From contig JAFCMP010000514.1 in the NCBI GenBank assembly GCA_017506865.1, positions 682,001 to 746,000 on the forward strand: a DNA stretch of 64,000 nucleotides, written 5' to 3'. This DNA comes from Tribonema minus (taxonomy: Eukaryota; Sar; Xanthophyceae; Tribonematales; Tribonemataceae). Below are positions 10,092 through 21,138 of the stretch, piece by piece (within the stretch, counting starts at the first letter, position 1; each line of letters begins with the position of its first letter). Both the position numbers and the translations under genes were made by a program. Under the pieces are notes generated by a model. The model was given only the letters and a program-made list of their open reading frames with translations. It was not told the origin of the DNA and searched no databases.

Positions 10092-12254
10092 CTACCGTCG
10101 GTGGTAGTGCAGTGCACCCCTAAACCTGACCCCAACCCTAGCTGACACGAGGAGCCATCTGCTGCTCTTGATGCGCATGAAGTGTATACAACCACACCCT
10201 GGGCTTTCAGCATCGCCAGCCCTCACACGCCTGTCCGCTATGCGCCACGCTGCGCTCCGCAGCAACCCTTGACAAGACGTTGACCCACCCCTAACCCTAA
10301 TGCTAACACTAGCCCTAACCCTAATCCACACCCTAACCTCACCTTTAACGCGCCGCCTTGCCCAGGGGGCTGCACAGCTCCCCCAGTCGATCATCAGATA
10401 GTGCAGCATCGACTTCATCGGCGTCGTTGCCTCCGGCTTCGGGCAGCACGCATCCAGCACGCCGCTGGGGCAATCGCCGCGCCGCACGAGCGCGCGCAGC
10501 CGCATGATGTTCACCAGCCGCCGGAAGCAGTCGCCGTCGTGATCCTCGTAGATGCGGCCCTCGTCATCGCGCGCCTCAGCGCTCAGGCTATCGCGCCAGC
10601 GCTCCGACGCGTACTTGGACGCAAGCGGCGACGCCCGGAACTGCAGGAAGGTCGCGCGCCGTGTGGACAGCGCGCCGTGGCCGAGCACGTCCGTGAAAGC
10701 GATGGCAATGATATCGTTGGTGTCGTCAGCGGCGCCGCCGCCGCTGATGGCGCTACCGCAGTGCTCAGGCTGCTGCACAGGGGTTGAGCGCTGCTGCTGC
10801 CACTCTCTCGCGCGCTCACGCGCCGCGTCCATGTCAGCGCCGCGGCCCCGCATGAAGGCGCACTCGTGCGCGAAGCGCTCGGAGCGCTGCTGCAGCGCGC
10901 GCTCCGCCGCGGCGAGGGCGTCCACCTCTTGTGCGAGCCACTGTTGCGTGCGCGAAAGCGCGTCTGCGGGCGCTTGTAGTGCCGCCATGTTCTTGCTGAA
11001 GGTCATTGCCGCAGGGCTGTAGTCAACTGGATTGATTTGAGCCAGGTGATTCAGAACAGCTGGGACTGCTCCAGCTGTCTCAGAAGAACTTGTTTTGTAT
11101 ACTTGATCAGCTTCGTAATATGCACGCATATCATAGCGGTTGTGTCGCTTGGGGGGCCAGCGTTGCGTAGTCAAACAGCGTGGTGGCGGCTTTGCAAGCG
11201 CTGACACGCCGCCTTCAAAACGCAGCGCTTCGGTCAGGCCGAAAAGCTCCGCGCATGCGCGCAGGCCGAGGCGGTCATCGTGCACGAGGTGCGCCACGGG
11301 AACAACGACTTCGTGCGGCTCAGTGCCCCTGCTGAGCGCGTGCAGCGCGCCGGCGATGGGCTTGAACCAGCTGACGTCAAGGTCGAGAAACGGCCTGCCT
11401 TTGCTGTCGTGCGGGAGCACGTGGTCCCAGCGGCCGCTGAACATCCAGGCCAGGGGGGAGTCGGGGAAGTGGGTGACGGCGCTGCGGCGCACTGTCAGCG
11501 CGGCGCCGCCGACGTTGAGCGTCAGGAGCTCCGGGGGGGTGTAGTCCTGCTCGTGTGAGAGAGGGGGTGGGGGGGGGGGGGATAAGATTGTGCGTCAGCA
11601 GCTGCTGCTGCAGAACAAGTCGATGGCGTTTTGAGCTCTGAGTTGTCACCGCAGGCAAGTACGTCTCTGAGTCAATGCATTCTTCTGTTGATGCCATGGC
11701 ATTGCTTTGTATGCCTGCCTGAGCTGACTTTGTACACAAGTTCCTGCCACCTGTGCATGATAACATTATCGCACAAGATCAGCCCGCAATTGCCGAAAAG
11801 CAGACGTTGTAATTGTCAGCAGTGCAGGGCTGGCATCGCAGCTGTTGGGGCTCTATCTGGCGCCAGTGCATGTGATGGCACGCAGCACGGTCACTCAGCG
11901 CTTTTAAGGTAGTTTTACCTTGCTGTCGACCGGCAGGCAGAAGTCGTCAATGCGCCTCTGCAGCTCTGCCTTCCGTTGCGCCAAAGCTTGACGCTTGCGG
12001 TCCATAACCTGTCATGCACAACCCGCAGATATCAGAAAGCCACTTGATGCTTCCACTTCAACGGCCTACTGTGAATGTGTTTGCTTGCTCTTTGTGTATC
12101 CAGGTGCAAAGCGATGCAGCCAGCCTTGAACAAGGAACTTCCAGCACCTCTGCCAACGTCGCGTTGCGAAACACTGTCTCACCTCAGCGATGTTCTGCAC
12201 GGCGTCGACCGTGGCCGCCACGTGATGCGCCTGCTTCTCTGCGTCTGCTTCCAT
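10092..12254 (-). CDS. KCTD-like protein with two BTB (T1-type) domains
   Basis: Exons 12254-12183, 12008-11919 and 11546 downward join in phase 0. The first two encode a helical, charged region (MEADAEKQAHHVAATVDA.., RKRQALAQRKAELQRRIDD). Exon 3 opens with a potassium-channel-tetramerisation BTB fold: LLTLNVGGAALTVRRSAV (about residues 62-79), MFSGRW and FLDLDVSWFKPIAGALHALSRG. A second BTB-like unit follows at about 331-412: IIAIAFTDVLGHGALSTRRA, DDEGRIYEDHDGDCFRRLVN. A Gln/Glu-rich linker separates them. Proteins of this class act as oligomeric scaffolds, often as cullin-3 adaptors; that role is inferred. The reading frame runs to a stop at 10092 (538 aa), but its last 80 residues translate CCCTAA repeats. 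A donor AAAG|gtgagg at 10343 suggests that the true C-terminus lies in another exon. Confidence 0.75.
10285..10345. repeat. Interstitial telomere-like (CCCTAA) tract
   Basis: Degenerate CCCTAACC units begin directly 3' of the likely splice donor of the BTB gene (read on the minus strand as gtgaggttaggg). One of about a dozen such tracts in the window. Confidence 0.7.
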
Positions 12255-12789
12255 GGTCTCCACCCCGGCTGGCCTGCCTGCACGCAGTTTGGAAAATGAC
12301 CGATTCGGAAGTCGAAATCTTGTGAGATTGGAGAGAGCGCAATAAGCAGATATAACGCAAGCCATCGCACACCCTACTTTGCTTTCAGCAAGACTGTAAA
12401 CCTGAGGAGCTCCTACTGCACCCTAATCACTACAACGTCGCGGCAATGATTGAGGGCCAAATGCTACCATGCGCGGTGCAGCAACATGACTCACCCGAGC
12501 GTGATAATAGTCTGAGGGCTCTGCCGACAGTAAAACTGACGCCGTGGCGTCTGACTCACGTTCTGGTCGTCTCTGCCGCCTGTATCCCTCATTCTATGTC
12601 ATGAACACAGCAGCAGCGTCATCTAGGCGCTCGACAAATTCAACTTCAACTTCAACCGACTGAAATGGTAGTGCTCTGCATCCGAGCTTGACTGTGGGCT
12701 CTGCGGCGCACCGCTCTGTTCAAGGGAAATTTTGGTGGTACTTTAGCTTCAAGGAAGCAGGAAAACGGTTTTCCATGGCTGCTCTCTCG

Positions 12790-13100
12790 CCCCGAGGTCC
12801 AAATGCACAGGGCCCTCACCGGCGACGGCGACCCAGCCGTGAGGTCCTGCGCACCTTTTTTGCCTAATTGATAGTGGGGAGCTCCTGCGTCGTCGCAGCC
12901 GCCGCCAATGTTGCTGTAGCTGTTTTGGCCTTCGAGTTGCGGCAAGATGTGGTTGTCTGGAGGGGGGAGGCACTGCCAGGTCTTTAAAGTTGTAGCCTAC
13001 TTCCCAGGCAGCACTCAGCTTTGGACAGGTACTGCAGGATGGATGCGATTGCCTTTGCCCGATGCTTGGTATGGCGAGTTGACTGAATAGAAGAAGCTGC
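12790..13100 (+). pseudogene. Decayed duplicate of the FKBP terminal exon and 3' UTR
   Basis: The stretch aligns by eye with the end of FKBP exon 6 and its downstream DNA (8875 to about 9200). CTCACCGGCGACGGCGAC matches CTCAACGGCGACGGCGAC, then come GGGAGCTCC, a run of GCAGCCGCCGCCAATG resembling GCAGCCAACGCCGCTG, GTTGCGGCAAG, CAGCTTTGG and GGTATGGCGA, all in the same order. The reading frame is lost and the DDEL codons are not preserved. No upstream FKBP exons were found beside it. Confidence 0.6.
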
Positions 13101-14413
13101 TGAGAACCCACTTCAGGAAGGACAGAACGGAATATAAGCGCATGCATATGCTCCCGCGTGGCACAGACATGTCCGTGAATTCCGTCACTTTCCCTCTGCT
13201 GTTGACACCTTTACCACACAGACACACAGAGAGGCGAAATGTGAGCAGGAAGGAGGGAAATTGGCGAAGTGGACTTGAGGGATGCAAAGCCAACGCTTCT
13301 TCAAGTTGGCTATTATTCTCTGTCGCCAATCCTCCTGTGTTTTGTTTACTTGATCTGTATTTTACGATGCTCATGACAGTCATACTAATTTACGTTGACG
13401 TGGTCCTTTATGCGGGGCTTCTGTTTCATATTGAGAGCACATGGGAATGCGGCTGTGCAGATATCTGAGCAGCAGCTGACCAACTTCACGAACATCAATC
13501 GAGCTCTGAAGGCGCTTTGGCAGTGACATCTGGACATGTTGTGCAGCACCAGCTGGTTCAGCGCACATGAAGGTCGGCATTGCAAGACACGCTTTGCAGC
13601 CCTATCAAAGGGCCCCTTTGCACAACCACATGCGGCAATATCGGCAGCAGCAAGTAGAACAACTGCCAGATGGCAAATAATCTTGTTGGTAACATCGCGC
13701 GTCTCATTTTGAAAAAGCATGGTTGCAGCATGCTGCACGCACTTACACTCCGCTCGCCACGTTGCATCGTACAGCATCGGAAAACGGTGATAATTGTATG
13801 GGGCACCAGGTGCAGCTGCTCCCCCTCTCCCGCCCCCAAACACATAGGGGGGCGGGGGGCATCAGGGGCTGGCTCTACTGGTGTTAATCATCTCACAGCC
13901 ACAGTGGCCACAAGGAATGCCTGGGGGAAACACGTACACCACGTCCCGAGTGGGCGTTAAAACTCAACATGCACAGGGCGCGTGAAGAGGAGTGAAGAAC
14001 GGACCGTTGCGCCCTGTGACTGCGCTATAAGAGAGAGATACGCGGGCGCACGGATGTTACCGGAGACAAAAAACGCAACTGGAAAGAAATATCATGGACC
14101 AAGCATTGCGCGCACGAGGCTCGTCCTGGGTCCGCACCGTAAACTCTACACAACTCTGAGCTGACAACTTGATCCCCTTTCCAAAAACTTTGTGAGCACT
14201 TCAAATCACCCCGGTAGCTTCTTTCTCTTCCGCAAACACAGCTCTCATGACGCGCACGCAGCGCAACTGCGCCGCGCGCAAGCCTCCACACTACCTCGCC
14301 GCTCAGCCTTCCACCCTGCTGGCTGGCTGGCTGGCTGGCTGGCGTCACAAGGGTTGGGCTGTTCGCCCATGAAAGCGGTACGTGAGCTGGGTTCAGAACG
14401 TCACGTATCCCCC

Positions 14414-14455
14414 CCCCTCACCACCCCCTGATGAGCACCTGGGGGTCACGTACCC
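14414..14455 (-). repeat. Partial copy of the Myb gene stop-codon region
   Basis: Duplicates the segment around GAGCACCTGGGGGTC that encodes the last Myb codons (14461-14500), just beyond the stop codon. Confidence 0.7.
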
Positions 14456-14461
14456 CCCCTC

Positions 14462-17011
14462 TCACCACCCCCTAATCAGCACCTGGGGGTCGTCCAGGAA
14501 GTCGCGCGGGCTCGGCAGCGCGCCGCCGCCCGCGACAGGGCTCAGCGGCCCCAGCGGCGACAGCGCACCGTGCGGCGAGAACGGGAACGCGCTCGCCCAC
14601 GCCTCTACGTCGCCACCGAGCACTGCCACATCTCGACTGAGCGCTGCGGCGTCGAGCTCCGTCTCCGCGGCGGCGGCGGCGGCGCGGCGCGGCGGCGGCA
14701 CGCACTCAAAGTCGAAGCGGCGGGGGCGGCGGCGCTCCTGCTGCTGCTGCTGCTGCGCGCAGCTGCCGCCGCCGAGGCGCGGCGGCGCGCCGAGCGCGTC
14801 GCAGCAGCGGTCTAGCACGAACGGGCTCAGCGCCGCGAACGGCCCCGGCGACGGGAGGAAGTCGCCGCCAAAGAGCGCGTCGGCAGTGCTCAGCGGCGCC
14901 GGCAGCGGGTACTCGTCGTAGTGCGGCTCGTCGCGCTGCTGCTGCTGCTGCTGCAGCGGCATGTGCGGCGCTGTGGCGGCGGCGGCGGAGAAGCCGCCGT
15001 GGCGGGTAAAGGCGGCGCCGCGGCCGCGGCCGCCGGCGCTGCCGTCGCGCAGGCGGCTTCCGCGGCAGCTGTTCGGGTGCTGCGGCACGCCGGGCGGCAG
15101 CGCGATGGGGTGTGGGAAGTGTTCGAGCCCATGGGTGCCACCATAGCCGCCGAGCGCTGACACTGGCGACGCCGGCACGGCGCCCAGTTCGCACTGCTCC
15201 GCTTCTGCGGCGGCAGCGGCGGCGGTGGCAGCGGCGGCGGCGGCAGCGCGTTGCTGCGCGAAGTACTCGATCGGCGGCGGGCGCAGCGCCCCCGGGGGGT
15301 GGTACGACTCCACGGCCGGGGGTTTGAGCGCGCCGCGCTGCGCCGGCTGCTGCTGCTGCTGCTGCGGCGGCGGCGGCCTAGCAGCGGCGGCGGCGGGGCG
15401 CGGCAGCGGCATCGGCGACAGCGGCCGCGGCGAGACCTGGCGCAGCAGCGGCGGCGACGCTGGCGGCGCGTTGTCGTCGTCGTACTCGAAACCATCGTCA
15501 CACTCCTCCTCCTCCTCCTCTGCCTCAAGCGCGTCAGTTTCGTCGGTTACGTCGGTTTCGTCCTCGAGAGCGCGCTGAGCGTCGTGGTTCGCCCAGACGG
15601 CGTCCGCCGGCGGCAGGCACAGGCCCGCGCGCGACAGCACCTCCAGCAGCAGGCGCAGGTGCTGCTGCCGCGTGTCGCGCGCCGCCGTCGCCGTCGCCAC
15701 GTCTGCGCAGCGCTGCTGCTGCTCCTGCTGCAGGCGTGCGCGCTTTAATGCTGGTGCGTCCTCGGCCGCTGCTGCTGCTGCTGCCGAGAGGTGCGGTGCG
15801 CTGGAGCGACGGCAGAGCGCTGCTGCTGTTGTGTTGAGCGATGAGATGGCATCTGCAGACCTTGAGCGGCCCATGCCTGCGGCGAAGCCGGCTTGCGCAG
15901 CGGCGGCGGAGCCTTTTGTTGGAGCTGTCGTAATCGCTGTTTCCGCACCTGCAGTTGACGTACAATCGCGCGTGAGGGTTAGGGTTAGGGTTTGTACAGC
16001 TCGCAGCGGCAAGCGCAAGAGGCAAGTGTCGAATTGAAGGCAACGTAATGATGGTGTGAGCGCGAAACGCTGCTCCATTCGTGCACGTCGCTCACTTCCA
16101 AAACATTCTTGCAGCGTCTCAGTGTTGTTCACGCCATGTTGCTGGCAGTGTGCTGGCACGCTTGCCACTGCGCACGCTGCATGACACTCCCGTGGTCAGC
16201 TTATGCCAATCTCCACGAGCTTTCTGTGCAATTGCTGGTTTGCATGCGCAGCTTCGTCGCTTCAATACTGAGCACTGAGCCGGGATGTGTCAGCACTGCT
16301 CAGCGGCCGGTGCGCATGCAGACCGCAACACATGTGTACCAGGTCATATAAAGGCCCCAAGGGCCAACATTACTCGATGACACATGATGACAACTACGTT
16401 AACGTGTTGCAGCGCAGACGCGCCATGCGCGCACGAGTACGCACCTGTGATGACGTACAGCTCGGGGCGCTTGCGCTTGGCAGCACCTGCGGCGCGCTGC
16501 TGCTGCTGCTGCTGCTGCGCCGCTGCCGCTGGCTGCGCCTCCGATGCCTGCTGTTCAACTTCAACTTCAACATCTTGGACGCCATCGGCGGACTCCTGGC
16601 CCCCCTTGCGGAGCGATGAGTGGCGCGCCGCTTCGACGAATGGGTTGGCTACCACCGCCGCCGCGATGGCAGCTGCTGTCACTACCGCAAAGGACTGCTT
16701 GGCTGTTGCAGAGAGATGGGGGAAGGCAATGCAGAGATTGCGCTATGTTAGGGTCTTGTAGCGATGTCATGAGCTATATTATAAATATGCAAGATTTGAT
16801 TCGAGCTCTGTGAAAAAGCGGTCTTGCAAGCGACTTCTTGATGCGCGCGTTTTGCGGTCTGCACATGCGTGGTGCGAGTCAGACAGGGCTCCCAGCGACA
16901 GATCACTCTGCCATGGCAGCAGCCACTGCGCAACGCAGAGAGGTGGCGGCGACTCCGTACTTGCCTGGCTTCCACGCGCCCTGCGGCTGCGGCGGCGCGC
17001 AAATTGGCGCG

Positions 17012-17043
<32 letters not shown>

Positions 17044-20000
17044 AACATTCACCGCCAAGTGCTGCTGCGCCTTCAGCGGCGGCGGCGCAAGCGGCAGCGG
17101 CAGCGACGGCGTTGCAACGACGACCGGCGGCGGCGCCAGCGCAAAACTGGCTTCTTGCAGCGCTTGCACGCTGCCGCCGTCCATGGGCGCCATCTCGGGC
17201 TTCGCATGGATCACTGTGACGGCGGCATTGGCGCTGCTGCTGTGTGCGGGAGGCGCGGCTGCTGCTGCGGCGCTGTCGCTGCCGGCGCACTGCTGCGCGG
17301 CGGGGCACGGATGGGGGTAGGTAAGTATGCGATGAGAAATGGGCATGTCGTTCACAGCCGCGCAGCACGGCACATACGCCGACGTGTCCGGGATCAGCTC
17401 CCGCGTTTATAGTGGGGCCTCTGCAAATTTTGCCAGCACCACTTTGCACACCATTCCTTAAAAACCGGCAGTCGTACATACTGCGTGCATACCTACTCTG
17501 GTGAACTCAGTGCACTGCGCTACTGGCGCTACCACACACCGTCATGTACGGTTGACAGACCATGAGCATCTGTTAAAAGCGTTGGCAGTGCATCCAGGCA
17601 GGAGTACACATGCAATTCAGATAAGGTCGCATATGTGCTACAGTACAGGCACACATCATTCGGACCCCAAATGGTTGGTAATGAAGGCACACGTGCACCA
17701 ACACCAAGAGTACACACACAGTACCCATGAAGGTCATATGAGTCACTCATATGTACTCCACCCCCTCAACCAAGAAGAGTCTCCTCGTCATCCGCAGCCC
17801 CCCTCTGCCTGCGGCGCACGTTCTTGCGCATCATCGAATACCAATGATGCTCAATGGCGTCCGTGTCAGCACCAGTACACTCGCAGATGGCGTCCGTGTC
17901 AGCACCAGTACACTCGCAGTTCACAAAAGAATCCCATTCATGACCCCTACAGTTCACAAGAGGGGCACACACAAAGTGTACTCCACACCCACTACTTGTT
18001 TGTCAACGGCTCCACTCACATTGCCGTCGCCGCCCCCTTCGCCATCCGCGCCCCCCTTCTGCCTGCGGCGCATGTTCTTGCGCATCGTCGAGTACCAGTG
18101 ATTCTTGATGGCGTTGTCCGTGCGCCCCGTCAGCAGCTTGGCGATCTCCGCCCACTTGTTGCCGAGGCGGCGCTGCGCGTCGTAAATGACCTGCTCTTCC
18201 TCCGACGTCCACGGCTCCTTCCGCAGGGACGGGTCCAGGTGGTTCAGCCACCTGCGGGGTACGTAGGTATCAAAGCAATGCACACATGTTGATTTGAGAG
18301 CTCGTTCGGCAGGGACGGGTCCAGGTGGTTCAACCACCTGTGGGGTACGTAGGTATCAAATCGATGCATACGTTGTGAGTTGAGAGCTTGTTCCTGTGGG
18401 GTAAGTAGGTACCAAAGCAATGCGCACATTATGATTTGAGAGCTCGTGCCTCAGGGACGGGTTCAGGTGGTTCAGCCACCTGTGGGGTAAGTAAGTACCG
18501 CAGTAATGCACATCATTCATTGCTCGAGTTCAGCTTCGCACAGTGCTCATTGCACCACCGCGCCGCCCGCAACCTCTCAACGCGCGGCCGCGGACACCTA
18601 CCTCGTGCGGCACTGTTTGCCGGAGCATGCGACCGATGTGAGAGACCGAGCAATGAGGACCCAGCGCTTCACGCCACAACGCTCATCACATGGCACAGCT
18701 CAACTGCAGCTCTTCTCACAGTACTCTGCGCAGCACCGCTCCGCGCGTAAGGACTCTCTCTCGCGAGCGCTCACCTCGTGCGGCACTGCTTGCCGGAGCG
18801 CACGACGCCGACGATCTCCATGTTGAGGTGCTGAGCGACGAGGGACCAGCGCTTGACGCCGTGCTCCGCAACCAGCCGCACTATCGCCTCGTCCTCGCAC
18901 CGCGTCCACGAGCGCCGCTCCGGCCTGCAGGTTGATCATTGCGGCACGCGGCGTCAGAACTTGCGGCACCGTGACAACAAGAAGCTGGAGTTGCAATGAG
19001 GACTCGTTTGTTTGACGTGTGAGTCCCCCCCCCCCAGATGAATGCGTCAAAACTTATAAATAAATATGCCTTGTCCTCCCGTTGCGTCCACGAGCGCCGC
19101 TCCGGCCTGCAGGTTGAGCGTTGACGCACGTGGCGTCAGTGTTGCTGCGCCGTGGCGGCGCACCCATCATGCACAGTTCAAGTTACAGCCAAGACCGTTT
19201 TCTTTCGCGTGTGTGTGTGTCCCCCTTGAATGTTGTACTCTGAATTACGTCAATGTTCGAGCGGTGTCCACGAGCTCCGCTGCATGCAGCGTCACACAGG
19301 GCCGAACTGCTACATCAGGATGGCGTGCTGGTGCTACAGCACCTAGCACCTTGAAGTGCTTTGAAAAACTGGTGGTGGCGGTAGTGCGCATTGGAACTTC
19401 AACTTATCAATGGCAAGCGAGGTAAGCATTCTCTACTGCTCACAGGTGGCCGCTTGACGCTTGCGCTGTGGTGCCACTGAAGGAGTCAACAGGTGAACTA
19501 TGAAGTGAGGGGGGGGGGGTGAATGAGAGCACATGCTGAGCTTGTGGCTCTTATGTAGCACTGATGTCCCGAGCCCACTGGAGTGCTTGTGTCTTCCACC
19601 AACAGGTTGACTATGTAAATCTATCACCAGTGCTAGTAGCAGCTGGTCTACTCAAAAAGCTGTACTGGCTGCAGGTGATGCCTCGCCATTGTGAAGAAGG
19701 CATGCACACAAGGCGAGGCGACAGAGTTGCAATAGCGATGCGCGATCCCACAGCAACGGGGGGTGGCTGCAGCTCAGGCCCATGGGAACCGAGGGACACG
19801 ATGCACGCCTGCCGTAGCTGTACACAGCTTTATTCACTACGACTCAGTCAGCCAGTAAGCCATCGGTATGAGTCGGCTTGCAGGGTGCAATCTGTGAGTT
19901 TCAGGTGGCAAAGTACCGACAGCACACTTGCCTCAATGGTTCTCCGCTGTCGCCGCAATCTCCCTCTCCCAGCAGAGATTCCATGTCGTGGTCCTCGAGC

Positions 20001-20134
20001 ATGGTGGGGCTGGAGCTGTCTGGGCAGTCATAGTAGCAGTGGTCCGCCGGGTCCATGTCGTAGAGGCTGGGCTCGTAGGCAGGGGTGGATATTTGCAATG
20101 GCGCCATAAATGCTGGCAGCGCCAGAGGGATCAT
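14462..20134 (-). CDS. R2R3-Myb transcription factor, six exons
   Basis: Exons 20134-19932, 18924-18775, 18251-18020, 17292-16965, 16702-16445 and 15948-14462 join in phase to 885 aa; the start ATG is at 20134, or possibly 20107. An acidic N-terminus is followed by two Myb repeats. R2 has Trp 74, 94 and 119 and R3 has Trp 132, 151 and 170, with [15 protein letters not shown] and [16 protein letters not shown] typical of the DNA-binding helices. R2 carries about five extra residues (NMEIVGVV) before helix 3. The remaining 700 residues are low-complexity (polyGln, polyAla, polyPro) with an acidic stretch [12 protein letters not shown], as expected of a trans-activation region. Introns 1 and 4 use GC-AG sites (AG|gcaagt). 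Exon 4 has tandem CAG acceptors at 17290-17294. It is a nuclear regulator; target genes are unknown. Confidence 0.9.
15966..15992. repeat. Interstitial TTAGGG tract in Myb intron 5
   Basis: GTGAGGGTTAGGGTTAGGG on the plus strand, about 20 bp from the acceptor of the last Myb exon. Confidence 0.75.
17785..17915 (-). repeat. Decayed copy of Myb R3 exon 3' half plus 33-bp doublet
   Basis: On the minus strand this encodes [20 protein letters not shown], clearly a duplicate of the real exon's [20 protein letters not shown] (18020-18115). A 33-bp unit (GATGGCGTCCGTGTCAGCAC..) is repeated twice beside it at 17850-17915. It has an in-frame stop soon after and is unlikely to be spliced in. Confidence 0.8.
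18305..18505 (-). repeat. Tandem copies of the Myb R3 exon 5' edge
   Basis: Two fuller copies (about 18305-18350 and 18450-18500) and a shorter one (about 18388-18410) of the acceptor and first codons of exon 3 ([10 protein letters not shown]) lie in the upstream intron. Each is followed by the same intron context (GTAGGTATCAAA, ATTTGAGAGCTCGT). The period is roughly 70-85 bp. Confidence 0.85.
18596..18672 (-). repeat. Partial copy of the Myb R2 exon 3' edge
   Basis: Resembles 18770-18860, including the donor and the codons for GKQCRT (CTCGTGCGGCACTGTTTGCC), but with decay further in. It lies in the intron just 3' of the real exon. Confidence 0.8.
19080..19117 (-). repeat. Copy of the Myb R2 exon 5' edge
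   Basis: GTCCACGAGCGCCGCTCCGG and the adjoining CCTGCAG acceptor are repeated from 18902-18930, followed by similar intron sequence (GTTGA..GGCGTCAG). A weaker third copy lies at 19262-19290. Confidence 0.8.
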
Positions 20135-21138
20135 GCGATGTACTTGAGGCGATGGCCAGGGTCCTCGGATCGCAGATCTGATCGAACTCCTGGCGATGCC
20201 GGGGATAGTGCAGCTTTGCAGTGTATGGGTATGGACACCGCGCTGCACTTCCTGGCAACTCGAAGCTGAACTTGACACAAGAAAGCAAATAGTGAAGGCA
20301 CGTGCAGTCTAACGCCAGCACTGCTGCTGCGCCAGCCAGGCGCACAAACATGTGATGCCATCCCAGGTGCGCGCAAACCCCCACTACTTGATAGCGGCAC
20401 CCCGCATGGGATGCGGTTGTGTAAGCCCGAAAGCCGCCTCTCAGGGTTCCTGCGACACACGGTCTGCAGCGCGCGGCACTACATGGCGTGTAGCGTCTCG
20501 GTGCAGCACAGTTAAGTACATCGCCATCGTCTGCTCGTTCTGCAGCATGCATGCATGCGGGAAAAAAAAAAACATTTTCGGGACCCCGGGACCCCACTCC
20601 GAGCGTCCATCGAATATATGCGCATCCATCCGGAGGTTTGATGTGCACCTCGCCCACCCTCGTTCCAGCTGCCATCTCATGCCGTGCCAGTGCTCCAAGC
20701 AACAGCCCCAGCTCAAACGCGTTTATCAGTGGCGAACATGTTGCCTTTGTGTCAGTTGCCGGACCACAAAATGCTGCTTCTGCTCAGCAAGGGCACCAGG
20801 AGTGTCGAAGTGCAAGCGTAGCTCGTAGGCAGCGCGTAAAGCAAAAGCTGCCAACAAAGCAGCAGAAATTGTCCAAGACGGCATTGACTTGACACTTGAT
20901 CAAGTCATCCTTGGGGGTACAGTATTCGAGGGTCATATTTGGGGGTTTTACGTGGGGGGTCGTATTGGGGGTGGTGGAGGCTGCATTTCCTGTTCAGTTT
21001 GCTGCATATATGCGCGAATATGCAAGCTAGCAGCTGTGCGGTAATTGTCAAAGTATCTGACGCATGTTTGTTGATGATCGCAGACAACACAGAGGGGATC
21101 TGGGTCTGTGAAACCAGCTGGGCCTGTTTGCATCATGC
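20135..21138. other. Upstream region of the Myb gene
   Basis: Expected to hold the Myb promoter and 5' UTR. No reliable gene was seen; the minus-strand frame 20028-20702 is continuous with the Myb first exon in another frame and has no motif. Confidence 0.4.

Larger units (their letters stand above)
12255..14461. other. Intergenic region between BTB and Myb genes
   Basis: Contains the decayed FKBP 3'-end copy (12790-13100), a (CTGG)n microsatellite at 14321-14341 and a partial duplicate of the Myb stop-codon region at 14414-14455. No independent gene is supported. Confidence 0.5.

Noticed and set aside
10092-10342. C-terminal 80 residues of the BTB protein frame as real coding
   Set aside because: The frame translates CCCTAA repeats and follows a good splice donor at 10343. 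Kept in the coordinates only because the true last exon could not be found.
14890-15748. Long frames in all phases across the Myb last exon
   Set aside because: GC-rich CTG/GCG repeats keep every frame open. Only the minus-strand frame joins in phase to upstream exons.
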